Shown: one piece after another, positions 34,770-44,667 of the stretch
Layout of the letters: every line of letters starts with the position of its first letter
Numbering within the stretch: position 1 is the stretch's first letter
Assembly: GCA_035704905.1 (NCBI GenBank)
Contig: DASSWN010000005.1
Location: 1-64,000, forward strand
DNA: 64,000 bases
Direction of reading: 5' to 3'
Origin: DASSWG01 sp035704905
GTDB lineage: Bacteria; Bacteroidota; Bacteroidia; Flavobacteriales; Flavobacteriaceae
Position numbers and translations under genes: made by a program
The notes under the pieces: model-generated
The model's input: only the letters and a program-made list of their open reading frames with translations
Databases searched by the model: none
Told to the model about the DNA's origin: nothing

Positions 34770-35402
34770 ATGATGAAAGTTGAAACAGATCGGTTGGTGT
34801 CGGAAGGAAAAATGTTGCCACTAATGGAAGCTTTTTATACCATTCAAGGGGAAGGTTTTCATAAAGGAACAGCGGCTTATTTTATACGATTGGGCGGTTG
34901 CGATGTCGGCTGCCATTGGTGCGATGTAAAAGAAAGTTGGAACGCGGAACTTCATCCGCCAACCTCCACCGAACAAATAGTTGCCGAGGCAATGAAATTC
35001 AGTCAGGTAGTGGTGGTTACTGGCGGCGAACCTCTTATGTGGGATATGAGCGAACTCACCGGGCTTTTGAAGAAAAACAATGCCCAAATTCATATTGAAA
35101 CTTCCGGGGCTTATCCGTTAACGGGCATTTGGGATTGGATTTGCCTTTCTCCCAAAAAAACGAAATTGCCTACCCAAAAAATATATGAGGTCGCCAATGA
35201 ACTGAAAATCATTGTTTTCAATAAACATGATTTTCAATTTGCGGAACAGCAAGCGGAAAAGGTAAATTCGAACTGTATGCTATACCTGCAACCGGAATGG
35301 AGCGTTCGTGAGAAAATCATGCCGCTGATCGTGGATTATGTGCTGAAAAACCCCAAATGGAAGGTTTCGCTTCAAACACACAAATATTTGAATATTCCGT
35401 AG
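34770..35402 (+). CDS. queE: 7-carboxy-7-deazaguanine synthase
   Basis: A 210-residue radical SAM enzyme that converts 6-carboxytetrahydropterin, the QueD product, to 7-carboxy-7-deazaguanine. It shows AFYTIQGEGFHKG near residue 21, the cluster motif CDVGCHWC with Cys44, Cys48 and Cys51 (CX3CX2C), and VVVTGGEPLMW near 88, a SAM-binding GGE element. The short length fits Bacteroidota members. Two ATGs lie in tandem at 34770 and 34773; the -7 box is so close that the mRNA should be leaderless or nearly so. QueC is not in the window. Confidence 0.94.
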   Translation: MMKVETDRLVSEGKMLPLMEAFYTIQGEGFHKGTAAYFIRLGGCDVGCHWCDVKESWNAELHPPTSTEQIVAEAMKFSQVVVVTGGEPLMWDMSELTGLLKKNNAQIHIETSGAYPLTGIWDWICLSPKKTKLPTQKIYEVANELKIIVFNKHDFQFAEQQAEKVNSNCMLYLQPEWSVREKIMPLIVDYVLKNPKWKVSLQTHKYLNIP

Positions 35403-35442
35403 ATTGGCATTAACCAATTTCGTTTTTGCCGCTGCACAACTT

Positions 35443-35982
35443 CTAATCATTTTCTTTCAAAAAAGGCACTTCCACGTAAGTATCGTCCCAGCCCATCAAT
35501 AATTTGGCACCATTTTCCACAGGTTGAAAAGTCATGGAAAAAGCCTCTACGGGAGCCGAGGTTTGTTCGGCAGGAACCTTCACACGCAGCACATCTTTTT
35601 CTTCATCATAGCCGAAAGCGCCCCAAACGTTTACAGCATTATTGATGATAATTGTCCACTCATCTTTGGCGGGAATAGTGTAAAGCGTGTACGTTCCCGC
35701 CGGAACCCGTTCTCCGTTAATTGTCATGTCGGCATACAAAGTGATTTCCGTGGCTTCATTTGCCCCGGTTCTCCAAACCTCGCTATATGGCACCAAGCCG
35801 CCAAAAATTTTGCGCCCGTTTTTTTGCGGACGGCTGTAAATGATCCTGATCATTGGCATGTTGTTTTCTCCACGAATAAATGCCACGTCCATCGGGCTTT
35901 TATCCAATTCCGAAAAATCTTGTGCGTAGATAGACGGAAAGCTAAAAAGAAGCACACCGAAAATTAAAAATAGTTTTTTCAT
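35443..35982 (-). CDS. DUF2911 domain protein, exported
   Basis: A 179-residue protein with a signal peptide (MKKLFLIFGVLLFSFPSIYAQ). The mature part is a DUF2911 domain with IRIIYSRPQKNGRKIFGGLVPYSEVWRTGANEATEI and GTYTLYTIPAKDEWTIIIN, the family's conserved strands. The family is abundant in Bacteroidota and its function is not known. The start at 35982 gives a clean signal peptide; the longer frame upstream would destroy it. It converges on queE. Confidence 0.85.
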   Translation of the reverse strand: MKKLFLIFGVLLFSFPSIYAQDFSELDKSPMDVAFIRGENNMPMIRIIYSRPQKNGRKIFGGLVPYSEVWRTGANEATEITLYADMTINGERVPAGTYTLYTIPAKDEWTIIINNAVNVWGAFGYDEEKDVLRVKVPAEQTSAPVEAFSMTFQPVENGAKLLMGWDDTYVEVPFLKEND

Positions 35983-36166
35983 TTTTTTGAATTTTAAGAT
36001 TTTAAAAGTAGGTCTTCCGCGCAAAAATTTCAACTATATTTTTGTTAAATTAAATATAGACTGAAAAATTGATTTTTTTTCAGAAAAGAGACGTTTTGGT
36101 TTGCAAATTGTTAATAACTTCGCTGTGCCGCAAATGGAAGTATTTCCATAAAATGGCTTATTTCCG

Positions 36167-36174
36167 TATCTTTG
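36167..36174 (+). promoter_or_regulatory. -7 box of gyrB
   Basis: TATCTTTG matches TAnnTTTG, 27 bases before the gyrB start codon. Confidence 0.65.
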
Positions 36175-36201
36175 TAAAAAGTTGATAATTAAGAAAATTT
36201 T

Positions 36202-38142
36202 ATGAGCGAAATTTTAAAAAACCAAGATTATTCAGCCGACAATATTCAGGCTTTGGAAGGAATGGAACATGTGCGCATGCGTCCTTCGATGTATATCGGC
36301 GACATTGGTGTTCGCGGGTTGCACCATTTGGTTTATGAAGTAGTGGATAATTCGATCGATGAGGCGATGGCGGGCCATTGCGACCGAATCGATGTTATCA
36401 TCAATGAAAACAATTCGGTTTCCGTGCAGGACAATGGCCGCGGAATTCCAATAGATATTCACAAAAAGGAAGGGGTTTCCGCACTTGAAGTCGTGATGAC
36501 AAAAATTGGTGCAGGGGGAAAATTCGACAAAGACTCCTATAAGGTTTCCGGTGGACTTCACGGAGTGGGGGTTTCGGTAGTGAATGCGCTTTCGGATCAC
36601 TTGCATGCCGTGGTTCACAAAAAAGGTCAAATTTGGGAGCAGGAATACGAACGGGGAAAACCGTTATATCCAGTTCGCCCGGTTGGTGATACAAACATCA
36701 ACGGAACCATCGTAACTTTTCATCCTGATACAACCATTTTTCAACAAACCATTGTTTTTAGCTACGATACTTTGGCGGGAAGAATGCGTGAACTTTCTTT
36801 TTTGAACAAAGGAATAACCATAACATTGACGGATAAACGACAAACCAACGAAAAGGGGGAGTTTGTTTCCGAAATTTTTCATTCCGATGAAGGTTTGGTA
36901 GAATTCATTCGGTTTCTTGATGAAAACAGAGAGCCGCTGATTGGGACCGTGATTGCCATGGAAGGGGAAAAAAACGGCATTCCGGTGGAAGTTGCCATGA
37001 TCTACAACACCTCTTATGGTGAAAATTTGCATTCCTACGTGAACAACATCAATACCCACGAAGGCGGAACGCATTTGGCGGGTTTCCGTCGCGGGTTGAC
37101 AACCACTTTAAAGAAATATGCCGATGCTTCGGGAATGTTGGATAAGTTGAAATTCGAAATTGCAGGCGATGATTTTCGAGAAGGTCTTACCGCTATTGTC
37201 TCCGTAAAAGTTGCAGAGCCCCAGTTCGAAGGCCAAACCAAAACGAAACTCGGGAACCGCGAGGTGACTTCAGCGGTTTCGCAGGCGGTTTCCGAGATGT
37301 TGGAAATTTATTTGGAAGAAAATCCAAACGATGCCCGCACCATTGTTCAAAAAGTAATTTTGGCGGCACAAGCGCGGCATGCAGCGAAAAAAGCGCGTGA
37401 ACTGGTGCAACGCAAAACCGTGATGAGCGGCGGTGGATTGCCGGGAAAACTTTCTGATTGCGCTTCCCAAAAACCCGAAGAATGCGAAGTCTTCCTTGTG
37501 GAAGGGGATTCGGCGGGCGGAACGGCAAAACAAGGCCGCGACCGTCATTTTCAGGCGATTTTACCACTCCGAGGAAAAATTTTGAACGTGGAAAAAGCCA
37601 TGCAACACCGCGTTTTCGAAAATGAAGAAATCCGGAATATATACACCGCTCTGGGCGTAACCATCGGAACTGAAGACGACAGTAAAGCACTGAATCTTTC
37701 GAAATTGCGTTACCACAAAATTGTGATCATGTGTGATGCCGATGTCGATGGAAGTCATATTGCAACGTTGATATTGACCTTCTTTTTCCGTTATATGAAG
37801 GAACTTATCGAAGGCGGCCACGTTTATATTGCCACGCCGCCGCTGTATTTGGTGAAAAAAGGGAACAAGAAATATTATGCTTGGAGCGAGAAGGAGCGTG
37901 ATCAGATTTCAGAAGCTTTCAATGGTGGTTTCAGCATTCAACGCTACAAAGGTCTTGGGGAAATGAATGCCGAACAATTATGGGACACAACTATGAACCC
38001 GGAATTTAGGACCTTGCGCCAAGTTACCATTGACAACGGTAGTGAAGCAGACCGGATTTTTTCCATGCTTATGGGCGATGAGGTTCCGCCGCGAAGGGAA
38101 TTTATCGAGAAAAATGCCGTTTACGCGAATATTGACGTTTAG
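36202..38142 (+). CDS. gyrB: DNA gyrase subunit B
   Basis: A 646-residue ATPase subunit of DNA gyrase. The GHKL domain has VDNSIDEAMAGHCD near residue 53 and GGLHGVGVSVVNALS near 117-131; the transducer domain follows; the TOPRIM domain has EVFLVEGDSAGGTAKQGRDR near 431 and MCDADVDGSHIATL near 511; the C-terminus ends with QRYKGLGEMNAEQLWDTTMN. The length is typical of Bacteroidota. It is transcribed alone with its own -7 box and terminator. Spacing to neighbours gives no sign of a replication origin here. Confidence 0.97.
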   Translation: MSEILKNQDYSADNIQALEGMEHVRMRPSMYIGDIGVRGLHHLVYEVVDNSIDEAMAGHCDRIDVIINENNSVSVQDNGRGIPIDIHKKEGVSALEVVMTKIGAGGKFDKDSYKVSGGLHGVGVSVVNALSDHLHAVVHKKGQIWEQEYERGKPLYPVRPVGDTNINGTIVTFHPDTTIFQQTIVFSYDTLAGRMRELSFLNKGITITLTDKRQTNEKGEFVSEIFHSDEGLVEFIRFLDENREPLIGTVIAMEGEKNGIPVEVAMIYNTSYGENLHSYVNNINTHEGGTHLAGFRRGLTTTLKKYADASGMLDKLKFEIAGDDFREGLTAIVSVKVAEPQFEGQTKTKLGNREVTSAVSQAVSEMLEIYLEENPNDARTIVQKVILAAQARHAAKKARELVQRKTVMSGGGLPGKLSDCASQKPEECEVFLVEGDSAGGTAKQGRDRHFQAILPLRGKILNVEKAMQHRVFENEEIRNIYTALGVTIGTEDDSKALNLSKLRYHKIVIMCDADVDGSHIATLILTFFFRYMKELIEGGHVYIATPPLYLVKKGNKKYYAWSEKERDQISEAFNGGFSIQRYKGLGEMNAEQLWDTTMNPEFRTLRQVTIDNGSEADRIFSMLMGDEVPPRREFIEKNAVYANIDV

Positions 38143-38198
38143 AATGGTCACTTGTATTTCGGAAGAAATATAGTTGACTTTATAGAATATTTTACATT

Positions 38199-38237
38199 AA
38201 TACCCGTAGCTATAAAATGGTTTGCGGGTATTTTTTT
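38199..38237 (+). terminator. rho-independent terminator of gyrB
   Basis: AATACCCG (38199-38206) and CGGGTATT (38225-38232) pair perfectly, followed by a run of T. Confidence 0.8.
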
Positions 38238-38349
38238 CGTCAAATGATATTTTAAAAAGTTGCGGAAAAAAACGCGATATTTGTTTTGTGTTTTTGTCAA
38301 ATGAGTATTTTGCTCGAACCTTTTTTCAACCTTTAAAAACCAGTCCACT

Positions 38350-39363
38350 ATGAAAATCACCTATTTAATTCCAATTTTCCTTTTAGGTTTCGGAATGCAT
38401 GCGCAAACCGGAATCAATGAATTGCTCGCTGCGGGGATCGATGATGCCAAACAATTCAGCGATGACTATTTTTCCCCCGCTGCTGAAGGCGTGATGTATG
38501 CACTAAGCAATGCTTGGTACAATTCCGCAAAATCCAAAAAGCCCGGGCATGTCGAATTATCCATTATCGGGAATGCTTCTTTTGTGAACGATGAAGATAA
38601 AAGCTTCACGCTGAATGTTGCCGATTATAATTACTTGCGTTTTATGGATCCGGCGCAACAATCAGGGGAGGTTGCCACCGCTTTGGGCGAAAACGATCCG
38701 GATATCACCATGATCATTGAATATGAAAATGAATTGGGAATCACTGAAGAGGTTGAAATTGAGCTTCCCCAAGGAATTGGTTCCACAGGCATCAACCTGT
38801 TGCCGACCGCCTATTTGCAATTGGGCGTGGGTGTGTTTAAAGGAACCGAAGTGAAAGTGCGCTACCTTCCAAAAATTGATCAGGGCGATGTGGAGGTTCA
38901 ATTATATGGTGGCGCGCTGCAACATGAATTGACGAGTTGGATTCCCGGTGCCGGCAATCTTCCCATTGCCATTGGCGTTCTCGTGGGCTATACACATTTT
39001 GAAGCCGGATTTAATTTGGAAGATAATTCCGTGGTGGAAGGCGACAACCAGAAAATTGAATCGGAAGTAAATTCTTTGATGGTTTCGGCCTTGGTTTCCA
39101 CAAAATTGCCGGTCATTAATTTCTATGCCGGTTTGGGGTATTTGAGCGGAAATGCCCAAAGCGATCTGCTCGGAACCTATCACATACAAACCGGGGTTTT
39201 GGGCGGCACCACCATTAAAGATCCGTATAGTATCGAGAATAAAGTCAGCGGCGTGAAAGCCACCCTCGGCACAAAATTGAAACTCGGGTTTTTCAGGCTG
39301 CATGCCGATTATAGTTTCCAACGTTTCAGCAATGCGAGCGTGGGGATTTCTTTTGGGTTTTAG
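38350..39363 (+). CDS. DUF6588 family protein, exported
   Basis: A 337-residue protein with a short signal peptide (to about residue 18, GFGMHAQ). The rest is dominated by amphipathic beta strands and ends in an aromatic residue (SVGISFGF), consistent with an outer-membrane barrel. The pattern ELLAAGIDDAKQFSDDYFSPAAEGVMYALSNAWYNSA near the N-terminus fits DUF6588, a Bacteroidota family of unknown role. It stands alone between terminators. Confidence 0.75.
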   Translation: MKITYLIPIFLLGFGMHAQTGINELLAAGIDDAKQFSDDYFSPAAEGVMYALSNAWYNSAKSKKPGHVELSIIGNASFVNDEDKSFTLNVADYNYLRFMDPAQQSGEVATALGENDPDITMIIEYENELGITEEVEIELPQGIGSTGINLLPTAYLQLGVGVFKGTEVKVRYLPKIDQGDVEVQLYGGALQHELTSWIPGAGNLPIAIGVLVGYTHFEAGFNLEDNSVVEGDNQKIESEVNSLMVSALVSTKLPVINFYAGLGYLSGNAQSDLLGTYHIQTGVLGGTTIKDPYSIENKVSGVKATLGTKLKLGFFRLHADYSFQRFSNASVGISFGF

Positions 39364-39395
39364 ATAGATTCTTTAGAGATCAAATTTTAGAATTC

Positions 39396-39435
39396 AAAAG
39401 CCCACTTCCTCCAAAAGAGTGGGCTTATGCTTTTG
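39396..39435 (+). terminator. rho-independent terminator after the DUF6588 gene
   Basis: AAGCCCACT (39398-39406) and AGTGGGCTT (39418-39426) pair perfectly across an 11-base loop; the following T-run is short (ATGCTTTTG). Confidence 0.75.
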
Positions 39436-39553
39436 CTCAAACTTTGGAAAAGTTGTTACTTTCCGGAATTTTTTCCATACTTAACTTCAATTTTATCCAA
39501 TAAACCGTAAATTCGCATAAAAATTTATTCATCTCTAAAAAATTCAAAATAAA

Positions 39554-40480
39554 ATGAAAGTAAGCATTGTTGGCGCGGGTGCCGTGGGCGCAAGTTGCGC
39601 CGAATACATCGCCATTAAAAATTTCGCATCAGAAGTGGTGTTGGTCGATATCAAAGAAAATTATGCCGAAGGAAAAGCCATGGATTTGATGCAAACGGCT
39701 TCCTTGAATGGTTTCGACACCAAAATAACAGGAAGCACAAACGATTATTCCAAAACCGCCAACAGCGATATTGCCGTAATCACCAGCGGAATTCCCCGTA
39801 AACCGGGAATGACGCGCGAAGAACTCATTGGCATCAATGCCGGGATCGTGAAAGATGTTTCCGCAAATTTGATCGAACATTCGCCAAATGTAATCCTGAT
39901 CGTGGTAAGCAATCCGATGGATACAATGACTTATTTGGTGCACAAAACCACCAATTTATCGAAAAACAGAATTATTGGAATGGGCGGCGCGTTGGATAGC
40001 GCACGTTTCAAATACCGCTTGGCCGAAGCCTTGGAATGCCCATCTTCGGACGTGGATGGAATGGTCATCGGCGGGCATAGCGACACCGGCATGCTACCAT
40101 TGACCCGTTTGGCGGTAAGGAACAGCGTGAACGTTTCTGAATTTTTATCGGAAGAACGTCTTGACCAAGTTTTGGAAGACACGAAAGTTGGTGGCGCAAC
40201 ATTGACCAAAATGTTGGGAACGAGTGCTTGGTATGCTCCCGGAGCTGCTGTTTCAGCTTTGGTTCAGGCCATTGCATGCGACCAGAAAAAAATGTTTCCG
40301 TGTTCTGCCATGCTGGATGGCGAATTTGGGTTAGAGGATATTTGCCTGGGTGTTCCGGTAATTTTGGGCAAAAATGGAATCGAAAAAATTGTTGAAATCG
40401 AATTGGACGGTTCCGAAAAAAATAAATTGGACGAAAGTGCCGATGGCGTAAGAAAAGTCAACGATTTGTTGGTGCTTTAA
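39554..40480 (+). CDS. mdh: malate dehydrogenase
   Basis: A 308-residue NAD-dependent enzyme of the LDH-like malate dehydrogenase type. The Rossmann loop VGAGAVGASCAEY begins at residue 5; the catalytic region shows VVSNPMDTMTYL near 116 and the active-site His in VIGGHSDTGMLPL near residue 175. The length fits the homotetrameric bacterial type. It closes the TCA cycle between malate and oxaloacetate. It is monocistronic with a good terminator. Confidence 0.96.
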   Translation: MKVSIVGAGAVGASCAEYIAIKNFASEVVLVDIKENYAEGKAMDLMQTASLNGFDTKITGSTNDYSKTANSDIAVITSGIPRKPGMTREELIGINAGIVKDVSANLIEHSPNVILIVVSNPMDTMTYLVHKTTNLSKNRIIGMGGALDSARFKYRLAEALECPSSDVDGMVIGGHSDTGMLPLTRLAVRNSVNVSEFLSEERLDQVLEDTKVGGATLTKMLGTSAWYAPGAAVSALVQAIACDQKKMFPCSAMLDGEFGLEDICLGVPVILGKNGIEKIVEIELDGSEKNKLDESADGVRKVNDLLVL

Positions 40481-40526
40481 ATGGCCAATGTAAAGTAAGC
40501 GTTGATTAACCATCACTGAAATGAAA

Positions 40527-40562
40527 AACCGTTTGAAGGAATATTCTTCGAACGGTTTTTTT
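40527..40562 (+). terminator. rho-independent terminator of mdh
   Basis: AACCGTT and AACGGTT pair outside an inner GAAG/CTTC stem, followed by seven T. Confidence 0.8.
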
Positions 40563-40686
40563 GGTTTTGTTACCTTTATTTTCAAAATATTGCCATCAAA
40601 AAGTTTTGCGAAACACATTTTTTCGCATCTAAGCTGAACGCAAATTTTATCTTAAAAAAAGTATTGTCAAATCTTTTTTGAAACCC

Positions 40687-40694
40687 TATATTTG
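40687..40694 (+). promoter_or_regulatory. -7 box of secDF
   Basis: TATATTTG matches TAnnTTTG, with a TTG at 40664-40666 as the -33 element and a 20-base spacer. Confidence 0.7.
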
Positions 40695-40733
40695 TCCGTT
40701 TTTAAATAAATTTTTTTATCAAATAAGTTACCC

Positions 40734-43709
40734 ATGCAAAATAAGGGAATAATAAAGGTGTTCACCATAGTATTTGGACTGGTATGTATTTACCAATTGT
40801 CCTTTTCGTTCATTGCCGGAAAAATAGAGCGCGATGCCGAAGCTTTTGCTGAACAACGAATTGCGGCGAGTGAAGAAAATTATGCCAAGAAAAGGGAAGC
40901 GCTGGAAGATCATTATTTGGACTCTATTGGGGAAAAGGAAATGTTTTTGGGCATCACCTATAATTCCGCCAAAGAAAAAGAATTGAACAAAGGTTTGGAT
41001 TTGAAAGGGGGAATAAACGTAACCCTTCAAGTTTCCGTAGAAGATATTCTCCGTTCGCTTTCCAACGATTCTAAAGACCCGGCGTTCAACAAGGCGTTGA
41101 GCATGGCAAACGAAATGCAAAAAGACAGCCAAAAGGATTACGTGGATTTGTTCTTCGAGGCTTTTGAAAGCACCGGCGGAAAATTGGCTTCTCCCGATAT
41201 TTTTGCAAACAAATCATTGAGCGACGAAATCAATTTCGATATGACAAATGATGAGGTGAAACCCGTCATTCGTAAAAAAATTGATAATGCTGTTTTGTCC
41301 GCTTTTGAAATTTTACGCCAGCGAATCGATAAATTCGGGGTTACCCAACCAGATATTCAACGTTTGGGGAGCTCAGGTCGTATTATGGTCGAATTGCCCG
41401 GGGCGAAAGATATTGAACGAATAAAGAATTTATTGCAAAGTACTGCTGAACTGGAATTCTGGCATGTTTATAAAGCCGGCGAATTGCAGCCGTTTCTTGC
41501 CCAAGCCAATAGCCTTCTCAAAAAATTAGAAGAAAGCAAAGAGCAACCGGAAACAAAAAAAGACAGCATTTCATCCGAAGAAGGCGATTTGGAAGAATTG
41601 TTGACAGAAGTGGACGACACATTGGAAACGGAGAAAAACCCGCTTTTCGATTTGATCGTGCAACCCGGTTTTCAATCTGGTCCTGTGATTGCCACCTTTA
41701 ATATTGAAGATACTGCAAAAGTTAATTCTTACTTGCAGAATCCTAAAATTCGGCAATTGCTTCCCGCCGACAAGAAATATGTGGATTTTGCATGGGGAAA
41801 AACACCTGATAAAAGCGAAACCATCGATCTATATGCGATCAAAGGAAATCGCGAGCAGGAAGCTCCTTTGAGTGGAAATGTTATTGTTGATGCCACACAA
41901 ACTTACGACCAAATGGGTCGTGTCGCGGTTTCGATGCAAATGAACGGAAAAGGGGCCCGAATTTGGGAAGAAATGACCCGGAAAGCCTATGAGGAAGGAA
42001 GCCAAATTGCCATTGTTTTGGATAATGTGGTTTATTCGGCTCCAGGCGTTAGCACCGGTGCCATTTCAGGCGGAAGAAGCGAAATTACTGGCGATTTCAA
42101 TATTGAAGAAGGTCAAGATTTGGCCAACGTCTTGAATGCGGGAAGGTTGCCTGCATCGGCTGATATTATTCAAAGTGCAATCGTGGGGCCTTCTTTGGGA
42201 CAAGCCGCCATTGAAAGCGGAACGATTTCGTTTGTTTTGGCGCTGGTACTTGTTTTCATTTTCATGATTTTTTATTATGGAAAAGCCGGCCTCTTCGCCG
42301 ATATTGCGCTATTAGTGAATATTTTGTTCATTTTTGGAATACTCGCAGGTCTGGGTGCTGTGCTGACCTTGCCAGGAATCGCGGGTATTGTGCTGACAAT
42401 TGGTATGGCGGTGGACGCAAACGTAATTATTTTTGAACGTATCCGCGAAGAACTTCGCAAAGGAAAAAGCCAAGTCGATTCCATGAGGCAAGGTTTCAAA
42501 GGTGCACTTCCCGCAATTATTGATGCGAATATCACTACCGCTCTTGCCGGGATTATTTTGCTGGTTTTTGGTACAGGACCCATTAAAGGTTTTGCGACCA
42601 CTTTATTGATTGGTTTGGCAACTTCGGTTTTCACATCCATATTTGTGACCCAATTGCTCACCGATTCCTTCTTGCACAACGGAAAGAAACTAACCTATGC
42701 CACTAGCATTACCAAAAATTGGTTTAGGAATGTGAAAGTGGATTTCCTTGGAAGGCGAAAATATTTCTATTGGGGTTCCGGTATTTTTCTTTTGATTGGA
42801 ACGATTTCCGTATTTACACAAGGTTTGGATTTTGGAGTTGATTTTCTGGGAGGAAGAACCTATGTGGTCAAATTTGATCACGATGTGAACGCTTCCGAAG
42901 TGGAAGACAAATTGATTGCCGATTTTGGAAGCATCGACGCCAAAACATACGGCCAAAACAATCAGTTGAAGATCGTCACCAAATACCGTATCGACGATAC
43001 CGGAGAAAATGTGGAGAAGGAAATTCAACAAAAATTATACGGTTCGTTGAAGGGATATTTGCCTGCAGACATGACTTTTGACGAATTCGGGATTGGTGGC
43101 AATACTTCTGATAAGAATATCGGATTGTTACAAACCACAAAAGTCGGGCCTACGATTGCCGATGACATCAAGCAATCTTCGGTCTGGGCAATTATGGGCG
43201 CATTGATTATGATTTTCCTCTATATTTTATTGCGGTTCAAAAAATGGCAATATAGTTTGGGAGGTGTGATCGCCCTTTTCCATGACGCTTGGTTTATAAT
43301 TGTATGTTTCTCGCTTTTTTATAAAATCATGCCCTTTAGTTTGGAAATCGATCAAGCTTTTATTGCAGCTATTCTTACCATTATTGGTTATTCTATCAAC
43401 GACACCGTTATTATTTATGATCGGGTGCGTGAATACCTGAACGAAGGTCATCCCTCATGGACGATGAAGCAGACAATCAACGATGCTTTAAGTTCAACCC
43501 TTAGCCGTTCCATAAACACTTCCTTGACAGTGCTAATTGTTTTGCTTGCCATCTTCCTTTTTGGGGGCGAAAGCATTCGTGGGTTTATGTTTGCATTGCT
43601 GATCGGTATCTTAACTGGGGTTTATTCCACCTTGTTTGTCGCTTCGGGGATCACCTACGACACGATGAAAGGTAAGGAAGGAGACGAGAAGAAAAAAGTA
43701 GAAGCTTAA
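40734..43709 (+). CDS. secDF: protein translocase SecDF fusion
   Basis: A 991-residue fused SecD-SecF protein of the inner membrane that helps pull exported proteins across SecYEG using the proton gradient. The order is a first membrane helix, the large periplasmic SecD region (about 40-490, with LGLDLKGGINVTLQ-like text near 75), five SecD helices with GMAVDANVIIFERIREELRKG near 565, then the SecF half with GVDFLGGRTY near 715 and NDTVIIYDRVREYLNEG near 905. Fusion of the two is usual in this phylum. It has its own promoter and terminator. Confidence 0.97.
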   Translation: MQNKGIIKVFTIVFGLVCIYQLSFSFIAGKIERDAEAFAEQRIAASEENYAKKREALEDHYLDSIGEKEMFLGITYNSAKEKELNKGLDLKGGINVTLQVSVEDILRSLSNDSKDPAFNKALSMANEMQKDSQKDYVDLFFEAFESTGGKLASPDIFANKSLSDEINFDMTNDEVKPVIRKKIDNAVLSAFEILRQRIDKFGVTQPDIQRLGSSGRIMVELPGAKDIERIKNLLQSTAELEFWHVYKAGELQPFLAQANSLLKKLEESKEQPETKKDSISSEEGDLEELLTEVDDTLETEKNPLFDLIVQPGFQSGPVIATFNIEDTAKVNSYLQNPKIRQLLPADKKYVDFAWGKTPDKSETIDLYAIKGNREQEAPLSGNVIVDATQTYDQMGRVAVSMQMNGKGARIWEEMTRKAYEEGSQIAIVLDNVVYSAPGVSTGAISGGRSEITGDFNIEEGQDLANVLNAGRLPASADIIQSAIVGPSLGQAAIESGTISFVLALVLVFIFMIFYYGKAGLFADIALLVNILFIFGILAGLGAVLTLPGIAGIVLTIGMAVDANVIIFERIREELRKGKSQVDSMRQGFKGALPAIIDANITTALAGIILLVFGTGPIKGFATTLLIGLATSVFTSIFVTQLLTDSFLHNGKKLTYATSITKNWFRNVKVDFLGRRKYFYWGSGIFLLIGTISVFTQGLDFGVDFLGGRTYVVKFDHDVNASEVEDKLIADFGSIDAKTYGQNNQLKIVTKYRIDDTGENVEKEIQQKLYGSLKGYLPADMTFDEFGIGGNTSDKNIGLLQTTKVGPTIADDIKQSSVWAIMGALIMIFLYILLRFKKWQYSLGGVIALFHDAWFIIVCFSLFYKIMPFSLEIDQAFIAAILTIIGYSINDTVIIYDRVREYLNEGHPSWTMKQTINDALSSTLSRSINTSLTVLIVLLAIFLFGGESIRGFMFALLIGILTGVYSTLFVASGITYDTMKGKEGDEKKKVEA

Positions 43710-43737
43710 GATTGTTTCTAACTGAAAAATTTTTCAA

Positions 43738-43765
43738 AAACCCAGCAATTTTGTTGGGTTTTTGA
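43738..43765 (+). terminator. rho-independent terminator of secDF
   Basis: AAACCCAgCAA and TTGtTGGGTTT pair across a short loop, with T-rich sequence after. Confidence 0.75.
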
Positions 43766-43930
43766 TTTTTCAAATGGTTTAAATTTTCATTTTCAAGAGT
43801 TTGAAGGTTGAAAAAGGTATAAAGTTTTATAAAAAGGTTGGTTTGTCCAGAGAATAGTGCATATTAAATAGTATTTTTGTGAATGGCTTTTTTGCCGATT
43901 GATTTATTTTTAAAATTTAAAATTCAAATT

Positions 43931-44641
43931 ATGATAAGGAAATTACTTTTTGTTTGCGCGGCTTTCTGTGCTTTTGGCTTGAATGCTCAGTTTACGGTGG
44001 AAACAGTACAAGGAGACCCGATTGAAAATGGCGATATTTTTACCTACGGGGAATTGGAGGCTTCGTTGGAATTTTTTGTATACAACACTTCCAGCGATGC
44101 AATCAATATGCAGATTGAATTTGTAGGTGCTACCAATTCCGACGGAAGTGATATGGAACTTTGCTTCGGTTTGTGCTACACCACCTTGAACATTGGCCAA
44201 TCCTATCCATCCTCTCCTGTAATTATTCAGCCTGGACAACATCAAGATACCACCGGCGACCATTTTTTGAACCGCGATGCAGGAAACGGAACGGATGTGA
44301 TCACCTATGAATTCAGGTTTTATCAATTGGACGACACCGGTCATGAAGTTGGAAATTCCCTAACCATGTATTATCAATACGATCCGTTGCTTGCAATTGA
44401 TAACGTGAACAAGCTTGATTTTACGCTTTTTTCGACTATCGTTTCAGATAATTTGAAAATTGATAATGACCAACCCTTGGCCGTGAATATTTATAATTTG
44501 GAAGGAAAATTGGTAAAAAGCGAACAACTTTCTGCAGGCCAAAATGAAATCCAAGTTTCTGATTTGGCAGCACAACTATATTTGTTTCAATTTACGGACG
44601 AAACCGGTGCACAACAAATCGAGAAGATTGTGGTTCAATAG
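43931..44641 (+). CDS. small secreted protein with T9SS type A sorting domain
   Basis: A 236-residue exported protein. The signal peptide is MIRKLLFVCAAFCAFGLNAQ. The middle domain of about 140 residues has two nearby cysteines in ELCFGLCYTTL and beta-rich sequence; I do not recognise it. The last 75 residues are a T9SS type A domain (LFSTIVSDNLKID to QQIEKIVVQ). The start at 43931 was chosen for its signal peptide. It is flanked by terminators and so is a single-gene unit. Confidence 0.82.
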   Translation: MIRKLLFVCAAFCAFGLNAQFTVETVQGDPIENGDIFTYGELEASLEFFVYNTSSDAINMQIEFVGATNSDGSDMELCFGLCYTTLNIGQSYPSSPVIIQPGQHQDTTGDHFLNRDAGNGTDVITYEFRFYQLDDTGHEVGNSLTMYYQYDPLLAIDNVNKLDFTLFSTIVSDNLKIDNDQPLAVNIYNLEGKLVKSEQLSAGQNEIQVSDLAAQLYLFQFTDETGAQQIEKIVVQ

Positions 44642-44667
44642 AATTCACCGATATTTATTATTTCGAG

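Noticed and set aside
35983..36033. Seventeen-codon extension of the DUF2911 protein
   Set aside because: It would place a hydrophilic stretch before the signal peptide beginning at 35982.
36202..38142. Replication origin near gyrB
   Set aside because: No dnaA, dnaN or recF lie nearby and no DnaA-box cluster is evident; gyrB stands alone.
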